Part shown: one piece after another, positions 23,238-34,640 of the stretch | Position numbering within the stretch: position 1 is the stretch's first letter | Layout of the letters: every line of letters starts with the position of its first letter | Source: Turritopsis dohrnii | Lineage: Eukaryota > Cnidaria > Hydrozoa > Anthoathecata > Oceaniidae | Direction: 5' to 3' | NCBI GenBank assembly: GCA_027922465.2 | Contig: BQMF02000265.1 | Coordinates: 310,001 to 374,000 of the forward strand | DNA length: 64,000 bases | Translations under genes and position numbers: made by a program | The notes under the pieces: generated by a model | The model's database searches: none | Seen by the model: only the letters and a program-made list of their open reading frames with translations | Told to the model about the DNA's origin: nothing

Positions 23238-23719
23238 TTACGTCGCTGCCCCCATTGATTTACTTTTGCATTTGCTTGCCAGGAGGGACTTCAGCTTAGG
23301 TTTGACGCCCTTTAGTATTTGACATTCCTGATTGACCTTATCCCAATCAAGGGCCTGTACGCTCCTGGATGATCTGCTCCACCTGATGATCAATGATTTT
23401 TCAATTACGCAATTTCTCACAGATGACATTGGTAAATTCCCTGTAAAACGAATGTCTAATCATCTTCTGTGATCCACTACTAGCTATAGTCATCAAAATC
23501 AGAGGTCCCTTAACAATCTTCTGTGATCAGTTCTGTTTTATAAATCTCAACAGGGTTGATATATTCAAATCTGATTAGATGGACTCTTGGTGCCTTGTTG
23601 AGCAGTGGAACATCAGGATAAAGTTTTACAGTCTCTTGGTGCTTCATCAGCAGTTTAACAATGGCTTCTTGCGTTAAAGAAATAATACAACTTTGCATAT
23701 TATGTACAAGTAAGCCCAA
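23238..23719 (-). pseudogene. Two coding-like minus-strand fragments, function unknown
   Basis: The frames 23719-23510 (69 codons) and 23429-23238 (63 codons) lie in order on the minus strand. The first has a well-balanced segment (KLYPDVPLLNKAPRVHL) that looks protein-derived. They are separated by stops and a frame change. No family is recognised. They may be remnants of a mobile-element protein or of a small gene. Confidence 0.25.
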
Positions 23720-23987
23720 TAATTTCCAGCACTTTTTTAATGACCTTTAAGCTTTGTTTCAAGCGTAATTAGACTGGGCATTAGTATGATAATAGTAATA
23801 TCAAATATCTTATATCAGGGAATCATTATTCCACACTTTCAGAAGATTGGAAATCTCCTCAATGATGAGATCCAATTTTTTGAAATACACTGTACAAAAA
23901 TAGTCAACTCAAACAGTTAAACACACGTAATTATTACATTGACCACCTACACATCCAGTAAATCTAACATTTTTTCAGGCGTTTATG

Positions 23988-24082
23988 ATGATTACGACGA
24001 TTACAAAAGTGTTCACATTAGACGATTAGAACGATTACGACGATTACACTAAATTTAAATTGTCGTAATCGTCGTAATCGTC
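23988..24082. repeat. Hairpin built from 'cgattacgacgattac' arms
   Basis: Words 'gattacgacgattac' on the left return as 'gtaatcgtcgtaatc' on the right around a short AT core, giving a strong hairpin. Flanking 'aggcg' and 'ggtctgaaccaggctt' resemble the end of a small MITE, but a target duplication is not clear. Confidence 0.6.
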
Positions 24083-24619
24083 AGGTCTGAACCAGGCTTA
24101 ACTGTGGAATTAGGTTTTACAGATAATATAACAACAGTATAATCTTGGAATAAAAAGTCAGGCAAGTTGCATAGATTATTTATCTCATGTTACTCAAATT
24201 ATATGATTTCGTTTTCTCCAAAACGTTATGTTTATTTAAAGATAAGATGTTTGCTTACATACCTTAAGGGAAGACTAGGTGATTCTTACTGAATTCTTCT
24301 ATTTTATTGTGCTCTTGTGTATTCTGTTATATAAACATTTCCAATTTGGAGCTTGAAATTTTAAATGAACAGAAAGTTACAGAAAGAAAAGTAATTATTT
24401 TTATAAATAATACAACCTCTTTCTTTAAAACATGTGTCGATATTTCTGTTGTGGAATCCTTTACGAATATATGTATAATAAGTTAATTATCCTTATTTCA
24501 TGTTAAGATGAAAGTAGGGTTAAATATTAATTAGAGAAAGTGTTATAAAATATGTAAGGTTGGTGTAAACATAATTACAGTTAAAATAACACACATCAGT
24601 GCGTAGAAAGGCAAAGACA

Positions 24620-24655
24620 ACACAAACAAACAAACACACACACACACACAAAAAA
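24620..24655. repeat. (CA)n/(ACAA)n microsatellite
   Basis: This is a simple 'caaacaaacaaacacacacacaca' type run immediately left of the pogo-like element. Confidence 0.8.
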
Positions 24656-24663
24656 AGCACTTA

Positions 24664-26126
24664 CAGTGGATGGCCCCTAGAACGGAGGTGGCCCCTAGAA
24701 TGGAAGTTTTCATTTAATAAGCCACAGTTATCATTTAAATGAATCTTTAAATCTGGAAACACTTTTGAATCCTCCCTGATATATTTCTCTTGAGTTTTGA
24801 AAATTAAATTTCCCAATATCTTATTTTCATCATAGCTTTTTTTCTTCTTCTTCTTTAAAAACAAAATTTTGATATACCAATTTTTGCGCTTCACCCTAGA
24901 AAAAGTTAGTAAGGTTAAAAAATAACTCCTCAAGACCGGGTATAACTAGCAAGTATGAACATATACTGACTCAAAAAATGAAATTTTGTTTGATAATTCC
25001 AAAAATATCTAAATAAAATCAACTTTGAAAACTACCAGGATTCTTGGGGCCATAAGACCTCCATTTTAACAACCATATTTTAACTTTTGGAAAAGTTAAG
25101 AAAATGGATTCAAAAATGGTTGAACACAAAATATTTCAGCATTTTATTCTACAAATACAACAGTACAAAATAATAACACAGAAAAAGCTGAAAAAAAAAA
25201 CGTGAATATTACATTGGGCGTGGATAGAAAACATCAGACTCATAATCAAAATCATTAAAAACACCATCATCCTCATCTGAGCTGTAGTCAGAAATAGAGA
25301 TTTTATTGTTACTTGTAGAGTTTTTTGTTAAACTTTCGGCAACTTTTGTCATCAGAGGTTTAGAACCATCAGGAGAACGACATGCTTTCTTTCCACACTG
25401 GGACTTTAAGACTGATTGGCAAATGGTGCGTTGCTTTAAACCAATGGCAACACATTTCCCATTTGGCTTGCGGCATTGGCATTTTTCCTTACAAAGGAGA
25501 AACATTTCAGCATCTTTAGCCTTCCTTTCCTTGTTTTCCTTCTTCTTTTGATCATTCTCTTCCTTTTTCTTGTTATTTTCTTGCATAACTTTTAAAATAT
25601 TTTTAGCTGTCATAGATCCATGAACAGATGTAATTCTTTGATTTTGGGATTTCTTGGGCTTTAATCTGTCATAGTGAAACACAGTTTATCATGCACAATA
25701 ACAAAAGAAACGTTTAAGGAATGTGTTTTCAAGTTACTATGATTGAGCCTCCATTCTAGGGGCCATAAACCTCCGTTCTAACAACCATTCGTATGAAGAT
25801 AAAGAAAAAAAATTAGTTTTGATTTTTTTATATCGTAGAAAATTGCCTTCATATCACTCGTTAACAATATCATATTTATACAATGTTTTGTTGTTAAGAT
25901 ATTTAGAAAAAACCAAACCTCCGTTCTAGGGGCCATTAAAAAAAAGTGAATGAACTTTTGGTGTGTGAAAATCATCAATGAAATTAAGTTGTAAGAAAAA
26001 TACCATTTAGGAAAGAAAATAGAGATGTTAAAGTTTGTTGTAATGAAAAAACCTTTTTCATTTATCATTTTTTGAAATAGCTAGAGCGATTTCAAATTTG
26101 ACCCCCATTCTAGGGGCGATCCACTG
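24664..26126 (-). mobile_element. Deleted pogo/Tigger-like DNA transposon (1,463 bp)
   Basis: The left end CAGTGGATGGCCCCTAGAA and the right end, read inverted, CAGTGGATCGCCCCTAGAA are bounded by TA on both sides (24662-24663 and 26127-26128). CAGTGG termini and TA duplications are hallmarks of the pogo branch of Tc1/mariner. The 'cctccgttctaggggccat' unit recurs at about 24671, 24690, 25045, 25748-25785, 25917 and 26101, forming subterminal and internal binding-site-like repeats. A minus-strand frame at 25682-25209 is the only coding remnant. Confidence 0.88.
25209..25682 (-). pseudogene. Carboxy-terminal remnant of a pogo/Tigger-like transposase
   Basis: The 157-codon frame lies inside a TA-flanked CAGTGG element. 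It begins with a short segment mentioning HGSMTAKN, then a long charged K/E coiled-coil-like stretch (about residues 35-55), then a cysteine-rich patch (CKEKCQCRKPNGKC and further Cys to about residue 100), and ends in an acidic tail. Tigger-type transposases often end in charged, sometimes Cys-rich tails. The DNA-binding and DDE catalytic domains are absent. Family assignment rests more on the element ends than on the protein. Confidence 0.6.
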
Positions 26127-26436
26127 TATACAATATAATTTAATTCGTACTTGTTAATGCTGGAGAATTTCTTGCGGCACTATGAGTTGCAGGATTTATT
26201 TTTGCAATTTTGCCATGAAATTCCAAAAATTTGCCTCGCTTTTTCTCAATTTTAAGGCAAATTTTATTTCTAAATTAAACACGTAAAGGGGAAGTTAAAT
26301 ATATGGAAATAATGGACCCCAAAACAAGAAGAAATAATATTTTACTTTTTAATCACTCTCTGTTACATCATTATAATCACATTCAGAGCTTTTTTTCTTT
26401 CTTGTCAGGTAAAAAATGAGGAAGATTCTTCCGATT
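26127..26436. other. No gene recognised
   Basis: AT-rich spacer between the pogo-like element and the gypsy-derived tandem array. Confidence 0.4.
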
Positions 26437-26708
26437 GTCAAGTAAGATATTTTTGATATTATAGATAATGAAAATGATGATGAGTAATGTTATTTAATCT
26501 TAGGTATTATTATTATTAAGTTCCAATTAGTCCTTAAAATATCGATATTTTCATTATCAGTATGGAAACAATCCTTATTGAAGGAGTGAACGAAATTTCC
26601 ATCCCTTGAGATAAATTCCTTCCCCATCTAGAAGTGTTTCGCAGCAAGACAAGCTGCTTTATTTTGCCTTGTGGAATTATTATTTGAATTATTGAATTAT
26701 TTGAGGGA

Positions 26709-27047
26709 TCATTTACATACAGCTGTTGTTGCTCGACAGTCAAATCGTATTGGTTTGTAGGTACCATCTGTTGGGTCTTTTTGTGCTAAGATTGATGCCA
26801 CGCCATCTTTCCGAGAGCCATCTACGATCAACTTAGTCTCTCGAGTGGGATCAAAGTAAGCTGTTGTGATCTGTTGTTTTAGCGCTTCTTTGAAGGTGTC
26901 GAAAGCATCTTGATAATCAGTGTTCCAAGCGAAATGTTTGTTCTTACATGTCAGCTTTCTCAACGGTGTTGTAATGCTGGCATAGTTAAAAATGAATGGT
27001 GCGCAGAAGTTTGTCATGCCCAGAAGAGAGCGAAACTTGCGTGGCAT
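26709..27047 (-). pseudogene. Ty3/gypsy reverse transcriptase-RNase H fragment, copy 1
   Basis: The frame encodes the RT connection and the start of RNase H. It carries the family pattern FRSLLGMTNF, then P-L-L, then FAWNTDYQDAFDTFKEAL, then a D-PTRET-LIVD block where RNase H has its first catalytic aspartate. It then runs out of frame after GTYKPI. There is no RT active site and no complete RNase H. It lies on the same strand as the gypsy element at 29.8-32.0 kb and corresponds to part of what that element lacks. Confidence 0.85.
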
Positions 27048-27356
27048 TGATCAGTGGTGTCAAGGCTTCAAGTGACCTCAGTTTGTCAAGTAAGATGTTT
27101 TTGATATTATAGATAATGAAAATGATGATGAGTAATGTTATTTAATCTTAGGTATTATTATTATTAAGTTCCAATTAGTCCTTAAAATATCGATATTTTC
27201 ATTATCAGTATGGAAACAATCCTTATTGAAGGAGTGAACGAAATTTCCATCCCTTGAGATAAATTCCTTCCCCATCTAGAAGTGTTTCGCAGCAAGACAA
27301 GCTGCTTTATTTTGCCTTGTGGAATTATTATTTGAATTATTGAATTATTTGAGGGA

Positions 27357-27695
27357 TCATTTACATACAGCTGTTGTTGCTCGACAGTCAAATCGTATTG
27401 GTTTGTAGGTACCATCTGTTGGGTCTTTTTGTGCTAAGATTGATGCCACGCCATCTTTCCGAGAGCCATCTACGATCAACTTAGTCTCTCGAGTGGGATC
27501 AAAGTAAGCTGTTGTGATCTGTTGTTTTAGCGCTTCTTTGAAGGTGTCGAAAGCATCTTGATAATCAGTGTTCCAAGCGAAATGTTTGTTCTTACATGTC
27601 AGCTTTCTCAACGGTGTTGTAATGCTGGCATAGTTAAAAATGAATGGTGCGCAGAAGTTTGTCATGCCCAGAAGAGAGCGAAACTTGCGTGGCAT
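27357..27695 (-). pseudogene. Ty3/gypsy RT-RNase H fragment, copy 2
   Basis: This frame is identical to that at 26709-27047, displaced by one 648-bp repeat unit. It has the same truncations. Confidence 0.85.
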
Positions 27696-28016
27696 TGATC
27701 AGTGGTGTCAAGGCTTCAAGTGACCTCAGTTTGTCAAGTAAGATGTTTTTGATATTATAGATAATGAAAATGATGATGAGTAATGTTATTTAATCTTAGG
27801 TATTATTATTATTAAGTTCCAATTAGTCCTTAAAATATCGATATTTTCATTATCAGTATGGAAACAATCCTTATTGAAGGAGTGAACGAAATTTCCATCC
27901 CTTGAGATAAATTCCTTCCCCATCTAGAAGTGTTTCGCAGCAAGACAAGCTGCTTTATTTTGCCTTGTGGAATTATTATTTGAATTATTGAATTATTTGA
28001 GGGATCATTTACATAC

Positions 28017-29789
28017 TGTGAAAACTTTCGTGTGACAAGTTAAAATTGTTTGTATACTTATGGATGCCTCTGCACAAAATCTTGTAAAAGTGTGTAGTGA
28101 ACTTGCTACCAGAGACACTTTCAGTGTTAGAGTTTTGTTGGTAAATTGGATTAACTCATTCAGGCAGCGATGATGCCTAATGACCAGCAATGACCAGTAA
28201 TCTTCCTAATTCTGAAAGTGAAAAGACTCTGTTCAATTAGCAGATACATCTATACTTATTATGATCTTAAGTTTCATTGACAGTATGGGATGTGCAGGGT
28301 TTTTAATTTACGACAGTTGTATTGATTCGTGTTTTGGATTTAGGTCATTTCTACATTTTTGTACCATCATGAAAAATATTTGAAAATCAGACAAAATTCA
28401 ATACGAATTATTTCAGATTTCTTTTTAAACCAGAGAAAAAGAAAAATTTATATGAATTTCCATGAATTGAATTTTACCTTTAAAGGGATGATAAATTGAG
28501 AGTTTTATGAACCATTATATTGACGCCACCATAAAATAGAAAAATTTAGGTATAATAATAGAGTTAAAATTATATTATGATGCTGTAATTCAAGTTTCTA
28601 TAAGGTCTGAATTTAATTTAATGGAATTTTGTTAATTAGAATGAATTGGTGCATTGTACAGTTTCATAACTTTCTACACTTTTTTATTTAGTAATCAGTA
28701 ACTGCTTGGCAATAGATCTGTATTTAACCTCATCTGAGGAGCACTTAATTGGTAAAAACGAAAGTCACCTGCGTGATTAACCAAACACGTAAGCCTGTAA
28801 GAACTTAAAGCTGGAAAGTCCAACTAGCAAAACTGCAATTTGAAGCTTAAAAAAAATCAATTGAAGTATCAAATTCATTGTAGTTGTTCTTGCCCATGTG
28901 ATTTCTGTTGATGCATATCATATTACTGTATGCTGCCACAAAAATTTCCCGACTATAAGAAAAAGGATTTAGTTGATTGCTGTGGAAACGCAAGTTTTTC
29001 TTTAAAATGTTTACGTTGATATTTAGTTAAAGGCTGAAATACATTATCCATTTAAATAATCAATTTAAATTGTTTTAAATTGTTCTATTTATGACGGTTT
29101 TGCCCACAGGGACTATATTTCTATTTAATTCGCTATATGTATCACGGTTTCTTTTATTTTAAACAATTTAAACTGATCCATTAAAAATGTTTTGTATTTC
29201 AACCTTAAGGCAACTTCCGTTCGATGGATCTATTAGAAAAAGATAATCATGTCATTATTTAGCTCATAGAAATTTATGTTTTTGGTCTCGATGATATATA
29301 TGTAGATCAGATATTAAATAATTAGAGGTAATAATCTGTATCCAATGTCAGGCTTCTTCGGTTTTTATTCATTCGACGACTTACTTCTTTGTGAAAACAC
29401 TGCAGGGGTCCTTTTATTACGAAAAGTTTTTAATATGTTTTTGCTTTGGGCGAAAGGATTTTGCATTTTCGATTCAGATGTTCATCAATCGAATATGGGC
29501 TCCCTAGTGATCAAATTGTATTTTAGAAAGCTAGTCATTTCTTTTGTAACGTGATCATAATCTTCAGGTTTTTGAGCATACAGTTTGCACTGACCTTAAG
29601 GCCTATGGGCCTCTTGTTTTTTTGGGTTTTTTGATGTACCTTCCATTTTCAGTCTTCTTGTTGCATGTCCACAAGAACTAAAAAACTATATTACAAATTT
29701 GCAGCTTAGGTTTGCACTATCCTTGCGGCGGTAATTTGTTGAAGAATGTGCTATGGCGGGTGATGGTGTGATCTCCAGAGGCAGCTGTG
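28017..29789. other. No gene recognised
   Basis: Short frames only. About 29590-29615 carries 'ccttaaggcctatgggcc' followed by 'tcttgttt', an end-like motif also seen inverted near 16071. No element boundary could be set. Confidence 0.4.
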
Positions 29790-29791
29790 AC

Positions 29792-30369
29792 TCAGCTGTT
29801 CTTGCTGATCTTGATCTTGTGTAGTGTGCCATTAAAAGGCGTGTTACTTTTCTTAGTGGTTATCTGTCGGTGCGGGAGCATGTATCTTGTACTACAACGA
29901 TGTGTTTTCTGCCTCCATCGATCAGGCCAAAAAGGTCGGTGGTGAGGCTGATCCACAGTTGGGATGGTAGCGGTGTCGGTGGCTGCTTGGCATGAGAGGC
30001 AATGCTTCATAGCGTTTTCTACAGCAGCATCAATTCCGGAAAACCACATAGTGCTACGAATAAACTGTTTCGATTTAACAACACCTTGATGTTCTTCATG
30101 GGCGATACAGCTTTGTGGCGTAGGCGTTCTGGTACTAAGATGCGGTCACCTTTCAGGACGATACCGGCATTATCGATGGATAACTGCTGAAATATGGCTC
30201 TGTATGGATGAAGTTCTAAATCATCCCTGGTTATGTAGCCGTTCTGTATGGCAGTAGTAAGCTTCTGCAGCACTAGGTCTTCCTTGGTAGCTTGGACAAT
30301 TTCTTCAGTCGTGATGGCTGATGTTTGATCGGTTTGTAACACCGCATTGGTGACCATTTCCAACTGCAT
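29792..30369 (-). pseudogene. Integrase zinc-binding region, frameshifted
   Basis: The frame 30369-30019 has the linker typical of the RNase H to integrase region and a LVPERLRHKAV-type start of the zinc domain (ILVPERLR). It then loses frame. An overlapping frame (30049-29792) continues with MWFSGIDAAVENAMKHC and a CLSC pair, the second half of the HHCC zinc finger. The DDE core is absent beyond 29792. At least one frameshift and a 3' truncation make it non-functional. Confidence 0.75.
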
Positions 30370-30379
30370 GATGAATTGT

Positions 30380-30560
30380 CGTTATGTGTCGTGAGTTTTC
30401 ATCGAGTTCAAACTGATTGTATCCATGATTCATGTCTAGTTTTGAAAAGTATTTTGCGCCATTCATTTTGTATTTTAGTTCTTCAACTGTTGGTATAACA
30501 TGCCTGATACATGGAATTACCTTCCTGTGATTTTATCTTCCTGTTTTTCACTGTTCACGG
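30380..30560 (-). pseudogene. Amino-terminal RT fragment of gypsy-1
   Basis: The minus-strand translation across this interval includes VIPCIRHVIPTVEEL and KYFSKLDMNHGYNQ. The latter is RT motif A, where the F-S-K-L-D aspartate is catalytic. The sequence then jumps straight to post-RNase H sequence, so motif C (YxDD) and RNase H are deleted. Confidence 0.75.
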
Positions 30561-30719
30561 TGTTGACATTGATGTGCAGGATCTCTAAGTCCCGAAGTCG
30601 AGACTGTACTCATTTTCGCCGTCTGTCACGTAGAATGTGGCCTCCACGGTTTTGCTGTTGTTTGCTGTATTTTTAGCTGTGAATACCCCTTTCACAGGGA
30701 CGGTCCCCGAATTATAAGG

Positions 30720-30944
30720 TCAAAGTTTGATGCTGCTTTGTTTCAGCTGAACAGTATCTTTCAGTTTGCAAAATTCGCTGTATGGGATGATATCAGCATC
30801 AGCACCTGAGTCGATCTGCATGTTGAATTTTTGCTGATTGATACTGACTGTAGTGTGCATTGAAAGATATTTATTTCTAGTGTCCTTCTGTCCGATGTCG
30901 ACAGTGTCCCGATAAAGTGCGTGGTTCAACGGCTTGGGTAACAT
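30720..30944 (-). pseudogene. Retroviral-type aspartic protease fragment of gypsy-1
   Basis: The 74-codon frame contains MQIDSGADADIIP, the DSGA active-site loop of retropepsins, preceded by a beta-strand-like VSINQQKF. It lies between the gag and RT fragments in the expected order. The reading frame is truncated on both sides. Confidence 0.8.
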
Positions 30945-31326
30945 CGAGAAAATGAGTTAATTTTACGACTTTCACACACCTTGGCAAAATGATTTTGCTT
31001 GCCACATTTGTTTAAGTGGCACCTCTTGCTTTGCACCTATCTTTGTGTGGTGTCACCTCCTCAATATCGACAAATATAATAAGTAGCTAACTTCACGACG
31101 AGCAAGTTCCATAGACTGCGCTGTTTTCGTCATCTGATCGTACGACATTTCATCCTGGATAATGGCAGTCTGCAACTTGGGAAGCAATGTGTGAAGGGTG
31201 ACTACAAGTTTAATGGCCTCCTTCAGAACCATTTTCTCAAATTCGCAGTCCTTCCATTTGGTTTTCAGCCGAGTGACCCATCGGTCGTGTGTCTCCTGAC
31301 TTCAAAGTGGCCGCATGTAAAAGAAT

Positions 31327-31635
31327 TTATACCTCTCTGCAGTTAGGTTTTTTGATCCTTTGAAATGTGCTTCGTTCTTTTCTACGGCCGTGTGTTGTGT
31401 TATAAAGTTCTCTCAGTTGTTGACCACCCAATGCAAGAAGTGCTGTTTTTTTCCTTGTTTCTGGTGATACTGTGCTTCCTTCTGTTGGTTCGCTGAGACC
31501 CTTAAACGTAAAGCAATACTCTAGATTTTCTATCCACATATGCCATCTCTTGTGTAGGTTAGCTGCAGACTCTTCATAGTCTTGAAGCGGAAACTCTTTA
31601 ACGCAAGAGCGAAGATTCGCTAATGCATGTGCCAT
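31327..31635 (-). pseudogene. gag amino-terminal fragment of gypsy-1
   Basis: The ATG at 31635 opens a 102-codon frame with W-H-W and LEYCFTFKGL segments typical of capsid-like gag of invertebrate Ty3/gypsy elements (helical repeats, 'KKTALLALGGQQLRELY'). It begins about 215 bp after the primer-binding site. The frame breaks before the capsid end. Confidence 0.7.
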
Positions 31636-31848
31636 TTTGAATGAGTTTGTTGATGCGCAATATTATCGAATCCACTGAATTATGTTCGCTGAATAATAAT
31701 GGCGTCGATGTTGGCGTTGTTGTTTTCGTTGTGTTGTCGAGAAAGTTTTGATTGCGACTCACGTTGTGAGTGCCAGTGTAAATAACTTGCTATTCTGTTA
31801 CCACTCTGCTATCTGCTCTTTGGAATTACTTTTTTTGTTGTTTCATCA

Positions 31849-32011
31849 TCCCATCCGTGTCGCCAATGTTATATTCGCAACAGACAGATAAAACGCGTGT
31901 GTGCATGAAGCAGTCTAATTCACAAGAGAACTATTACAATTTCATAGGATGCATTTACAGCGACACTACAGATGTCCTGAAAGCGGACTTTTTCTAGACG
32001 ACTTTTAGACA
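31849..32011 (-). repeat. 5' LTR end and primer-binding site of gypsy-1
   Basis: On the minus strand 'cgaatataaca' is followed by TTGGCGACACGGATGGG, the TGGCGAC-type primer-binding site common in Ty3/gypsy elements. The LTR would end in ACA at 31866. A start at TGTCTAAAAG (32011) would give a 146-bp LTR, but the second LTR was not found, so the outer boundary is a guess. Confidence 0.5.
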
Positions 32012-32678
32012 ATTATTATTTTTGCTGTTTTTGCGCTTCAGATGCCACTGTTAGAGAAAGCAAAACACATCAATTGAATTAAAAACAAGATTCGCAAAAA
32101 TGCGACTATATATTTCCCCAAAGTTGCAAACATTTAACCAATTATTGTGTGTACATTGATAACCATGAGAAAAAATGTATCATTAAATAGGTACAGTATA
32201 ACTACCATCAACCTGATACTAAGATTGAATTTAATACCACAGAAAAACTTACTTTGAACTTATGAAATGAAGTTGTTCACGGTCAAATGATAAGGTTTCT
32301 CTTAAAATTTTTTGCCGTGGAGTTAAAAAGTGACTGAGAAGTTACTATGGACACGTAGCTAAAAATTACAAGACCTAAATGCGACTAATATTTCTCCTTA
32401 AACAACTGCATATCAACAACTCCATCAATGTGTAAGACAATTTCATCATGTATGATCTTTATTGTTGCAGAAGCTTGACAAGTTTCCTATCCTTTATACC
32501 ATAAAATAAGGGTAAACAATGTAACTTAACAGAACACTTGCCTTTTGTAACTCGGACAAAACTATCTTACAAACATTATACAATCAAATTTGTATACAGG
32601 TTTTCTGTACAAAAGAAGAAAATAAAATTGCTAAACTTAATTTTGATACCACGGTATACTTTCGGGTAGACATATATG
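32012..32678. other. No gene recognised
   Basis: AT-rich sequence with nothing supported. Confidence 0.4.
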
Positions 32679-32719
32679 CCGTATTCTCTCTAACTAGCGC
32701 CCCTCTCCAGTAAGTGCCC

Positions 32720-32753
<34 letters not shown>

Positions 32754-33157
32754 TTCTCTAATAAGCATGCCTTCTAGTCAAAAATATTTTTATAAGCGCC
32801 CCTCTCCCGGGCGCTTGTAGAGTGACTAGACAGAAATTAGACTAGACTCAGAAATTTATAAGCGCCCGGGTGGTAATTAGAACTTTGAACAAAAAGCGAA
32901 AATTCTGTATATAATAGAAACAGAAGACTAAATGTCTAAATTTAAGTTATATATAAGTAAAAAATCTTATTTCGTTGCCATGAAAATATTATACAGTTGT
33001 TACAATTGCAATGCCTCGTTCACAGCTAGCATGACCATTTCAAAATGTTTTTATAAGCGCCCCTCTCCAATTAGCACCCCTCTCTAATAAGTGCCCCCCG
33101 CCCCCCTAACTTCCAAAAAAAAATTATAAGGGCCCGCACTTATTACAGAGAATACGG
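32679..33157 (-). mobile_element. MITE J, copy 2, with a C31 tract
   Basis: This is an inverted copy of the family at 15353-15693. Ends CCGTATTCTCTC and GAGAATACGG, 'taagcgcccgggtgg', 'ttagaactttgaacaaaaagcg' and 'gcctcgttcacagctagcatga' all match. A 31-base pure C run lies at 32721-32751, where copy 1 has G16 on the opposite strand. Right TA is at 33158-33159; the left dinucleotide is TG. Confidence 0.82.
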
Positions 33158-33729
33158 TAAGCAAATAACTATCAAAAGCAATCAAAATCTCTAGTAACAA
33201 ATATTACGTTAACATTTCAAATTAGGACAGAATAGTTCAAGTATATATTCAGAATAAACATCTCTCTTCAAAAAAATATGTTCACCTCATTGTTTATTTT
33301 GTGCTAAAAATGACCATATATATAAATCCCAAATGGAAAAAAAAAACTTTGGTAGTGAAAATACATATCCATAACCAAATCACTACATAGCTCAAAGTAG
33401 AAGTTCGTGTTCCAGCTTGATTTAATTTACAGACTGTCATTTGTATTGTGTTTTGATTTACGTTCGTTGTTCGTACAGGAAAATTGACAGTATATTATTA
33501 AATTTTGCAAAATAAAATATATGATATATACAGTATCAAAACAGTATACGTGACCATGGAATTCATCCATAGCAAACTACATTTCTGTTGTTGGATTGAA
33601 TGACTATCCAAGGAAGCACACTCGACCAGATTCTGTCAAGTTATTATGTGTCTCAATCCTGTGTTTTAAAATATTATACGCAATTAGTTTCTGACTTCTT
33701 ATTGCTTCATTACTTGCTGCTTTTGTATG
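33158..33729. other. No gene recognised
   Basis: AT-rich sequence with nothing supported. Confidence 0.4.
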
Positions 33730-34205
33730 TACTTTTTGAATTAACACACTGGTTGTTCTCCACATGAAAAGGGTTTCCTTTATTGTGGCTGGTGCATCGT
33801 GCTTTCAGTTCAGTTGGGCTACATTATATCAGGATGTAAAATTAAAATAAATCTTCAGCCTGGCTATTGATAATGAATTTTCACCTTTGCACTGAAACCA
33901 CAGCTTCAATGGTTTACTGTTCCAAGCATTTAATAACCAGTCACGTTTGTACTTGCAGTTTTTGTGATGTAATCTATGAATCAAAGAAACTGATTGAACT
34001 GGATGTGCTCCATATAAAAAGGATAATTCCTATAAATGGCTGTACATCATGTGCTTTCAGTGTTGTTCAGTTTGGGCCACATTTATCCAGGATGTAACAT
34101 AAAAATAAATCTTCAGCGTGGCTTTTAATAGTGAATTTTCACCCTTTCACTGAAATCACAGCTTCAATGGTTTACTGCTTCAAGCATTTAATAACCAGTC
34201 ACCAT
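33730..34205 (+). repeat. Tandem duplication, ~258-bp period
   Basis: The blocks around 33847 and 34105 share 'ataaatcttcagc', 'tggct', 'gaattttcacc', 'cactgaaa', 'cacagcttcaatggtttactg' and 'aagcatttaataaccagtcac'. The preceding 'gtgctttcagt' and 'cagtttgggc' parts also match. The copies are clearly diverged, so the event is old. Confidence 0.8.
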
Positions 34206-34640
34206 AACATTGTTGTCAACAAAAACAAAACATCATCATTACATCAATTTTTTTTGTTTTTTACACGTTCATTCAAAAGTTTCTACAAAGCTTTTTAAGA
34301 CAACACTGAACTAAAACGATCCATTTCCATCATTTAACGTTTCATCTATTATTGAATCATTTTAAAAGCTAGCAGAAAAAAAAACAAAAATCTTCCACTG
34401 TTCATCTGCTCTGCACTGACTGAAAAAAATGGCGTGCTGTAGGCTAGCCTCTGTTCTTATCTACTTTGGCTAGGCGAAAATTCAATACCGAACCGCGACT
34501 ATAAAAGTGAACGGAGAAGATGATGAAGAAGGAAAATGCGGTTTTAACATATATTTCGCCCTATGGGGAAATATATAATAATATATCTTTCGTGTGAATC
34601 ATATACCTTCACAATATGCAACAAAATAATAATAAATCGA
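34206..34640. other. No gene recognised
   Basis: No supported feature. Confidence 0.4.

Larger units (their letters stand above)
26437..28016 (-). repeat. 648-bp tandem repeat (2.4 copies) of a gypsy RT-RNase H fragment
   Basis: The units start at 26437, 27085 and 27733 (marker GTCAAGTAAGAT), exactly 648 bp apart. The third stops at about 28016. Copies 1 and 2 are essentially identical, with the only difference I noted close to the first unit's start. Each complete unit contains the same two minus-strand frames. The identity implies recent duplication or an assembly artefact. Confidence 0.93.
29790..32011 (-). mobile_element. Degraded Ty3/gypsy LTR retrotransposon (gypsy-1)
   Basis: On the minus strand the order is 5' LTR-like end, primer-binding site, gag, aspartic protease, amino-terminal part of RT, then the integrase zinc domain. 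This is canonical Ty3/gypsy order. Most of RT and all of RNase H are deleted between about 30560 and 30370. The integrase core and the 3' LTR are missing on the 29.8-kb side. The missing RT-RNase H type sequence reappears in tandem copies at 26.4-28.0 kb on the same strand. Confidence 0.85.

Noticed and set aside
24664..24933. Minus-strand 90-codon frame as a gene
   Set aside because: It overlaps the pogo-like terminal repeat and contains a poly-lysine run from a T/C-rich tract.
29345..29554. 69-codon + strand frame as a gene
   Set aside because: Hydrophobic low-information peptide, no splice context, no motif.
33867..34097. 76-codon frame as a gene
   Set aside because: It spans the junction of an old 258-bp tandem duplication and the corresponding frame is broken in the other copy.
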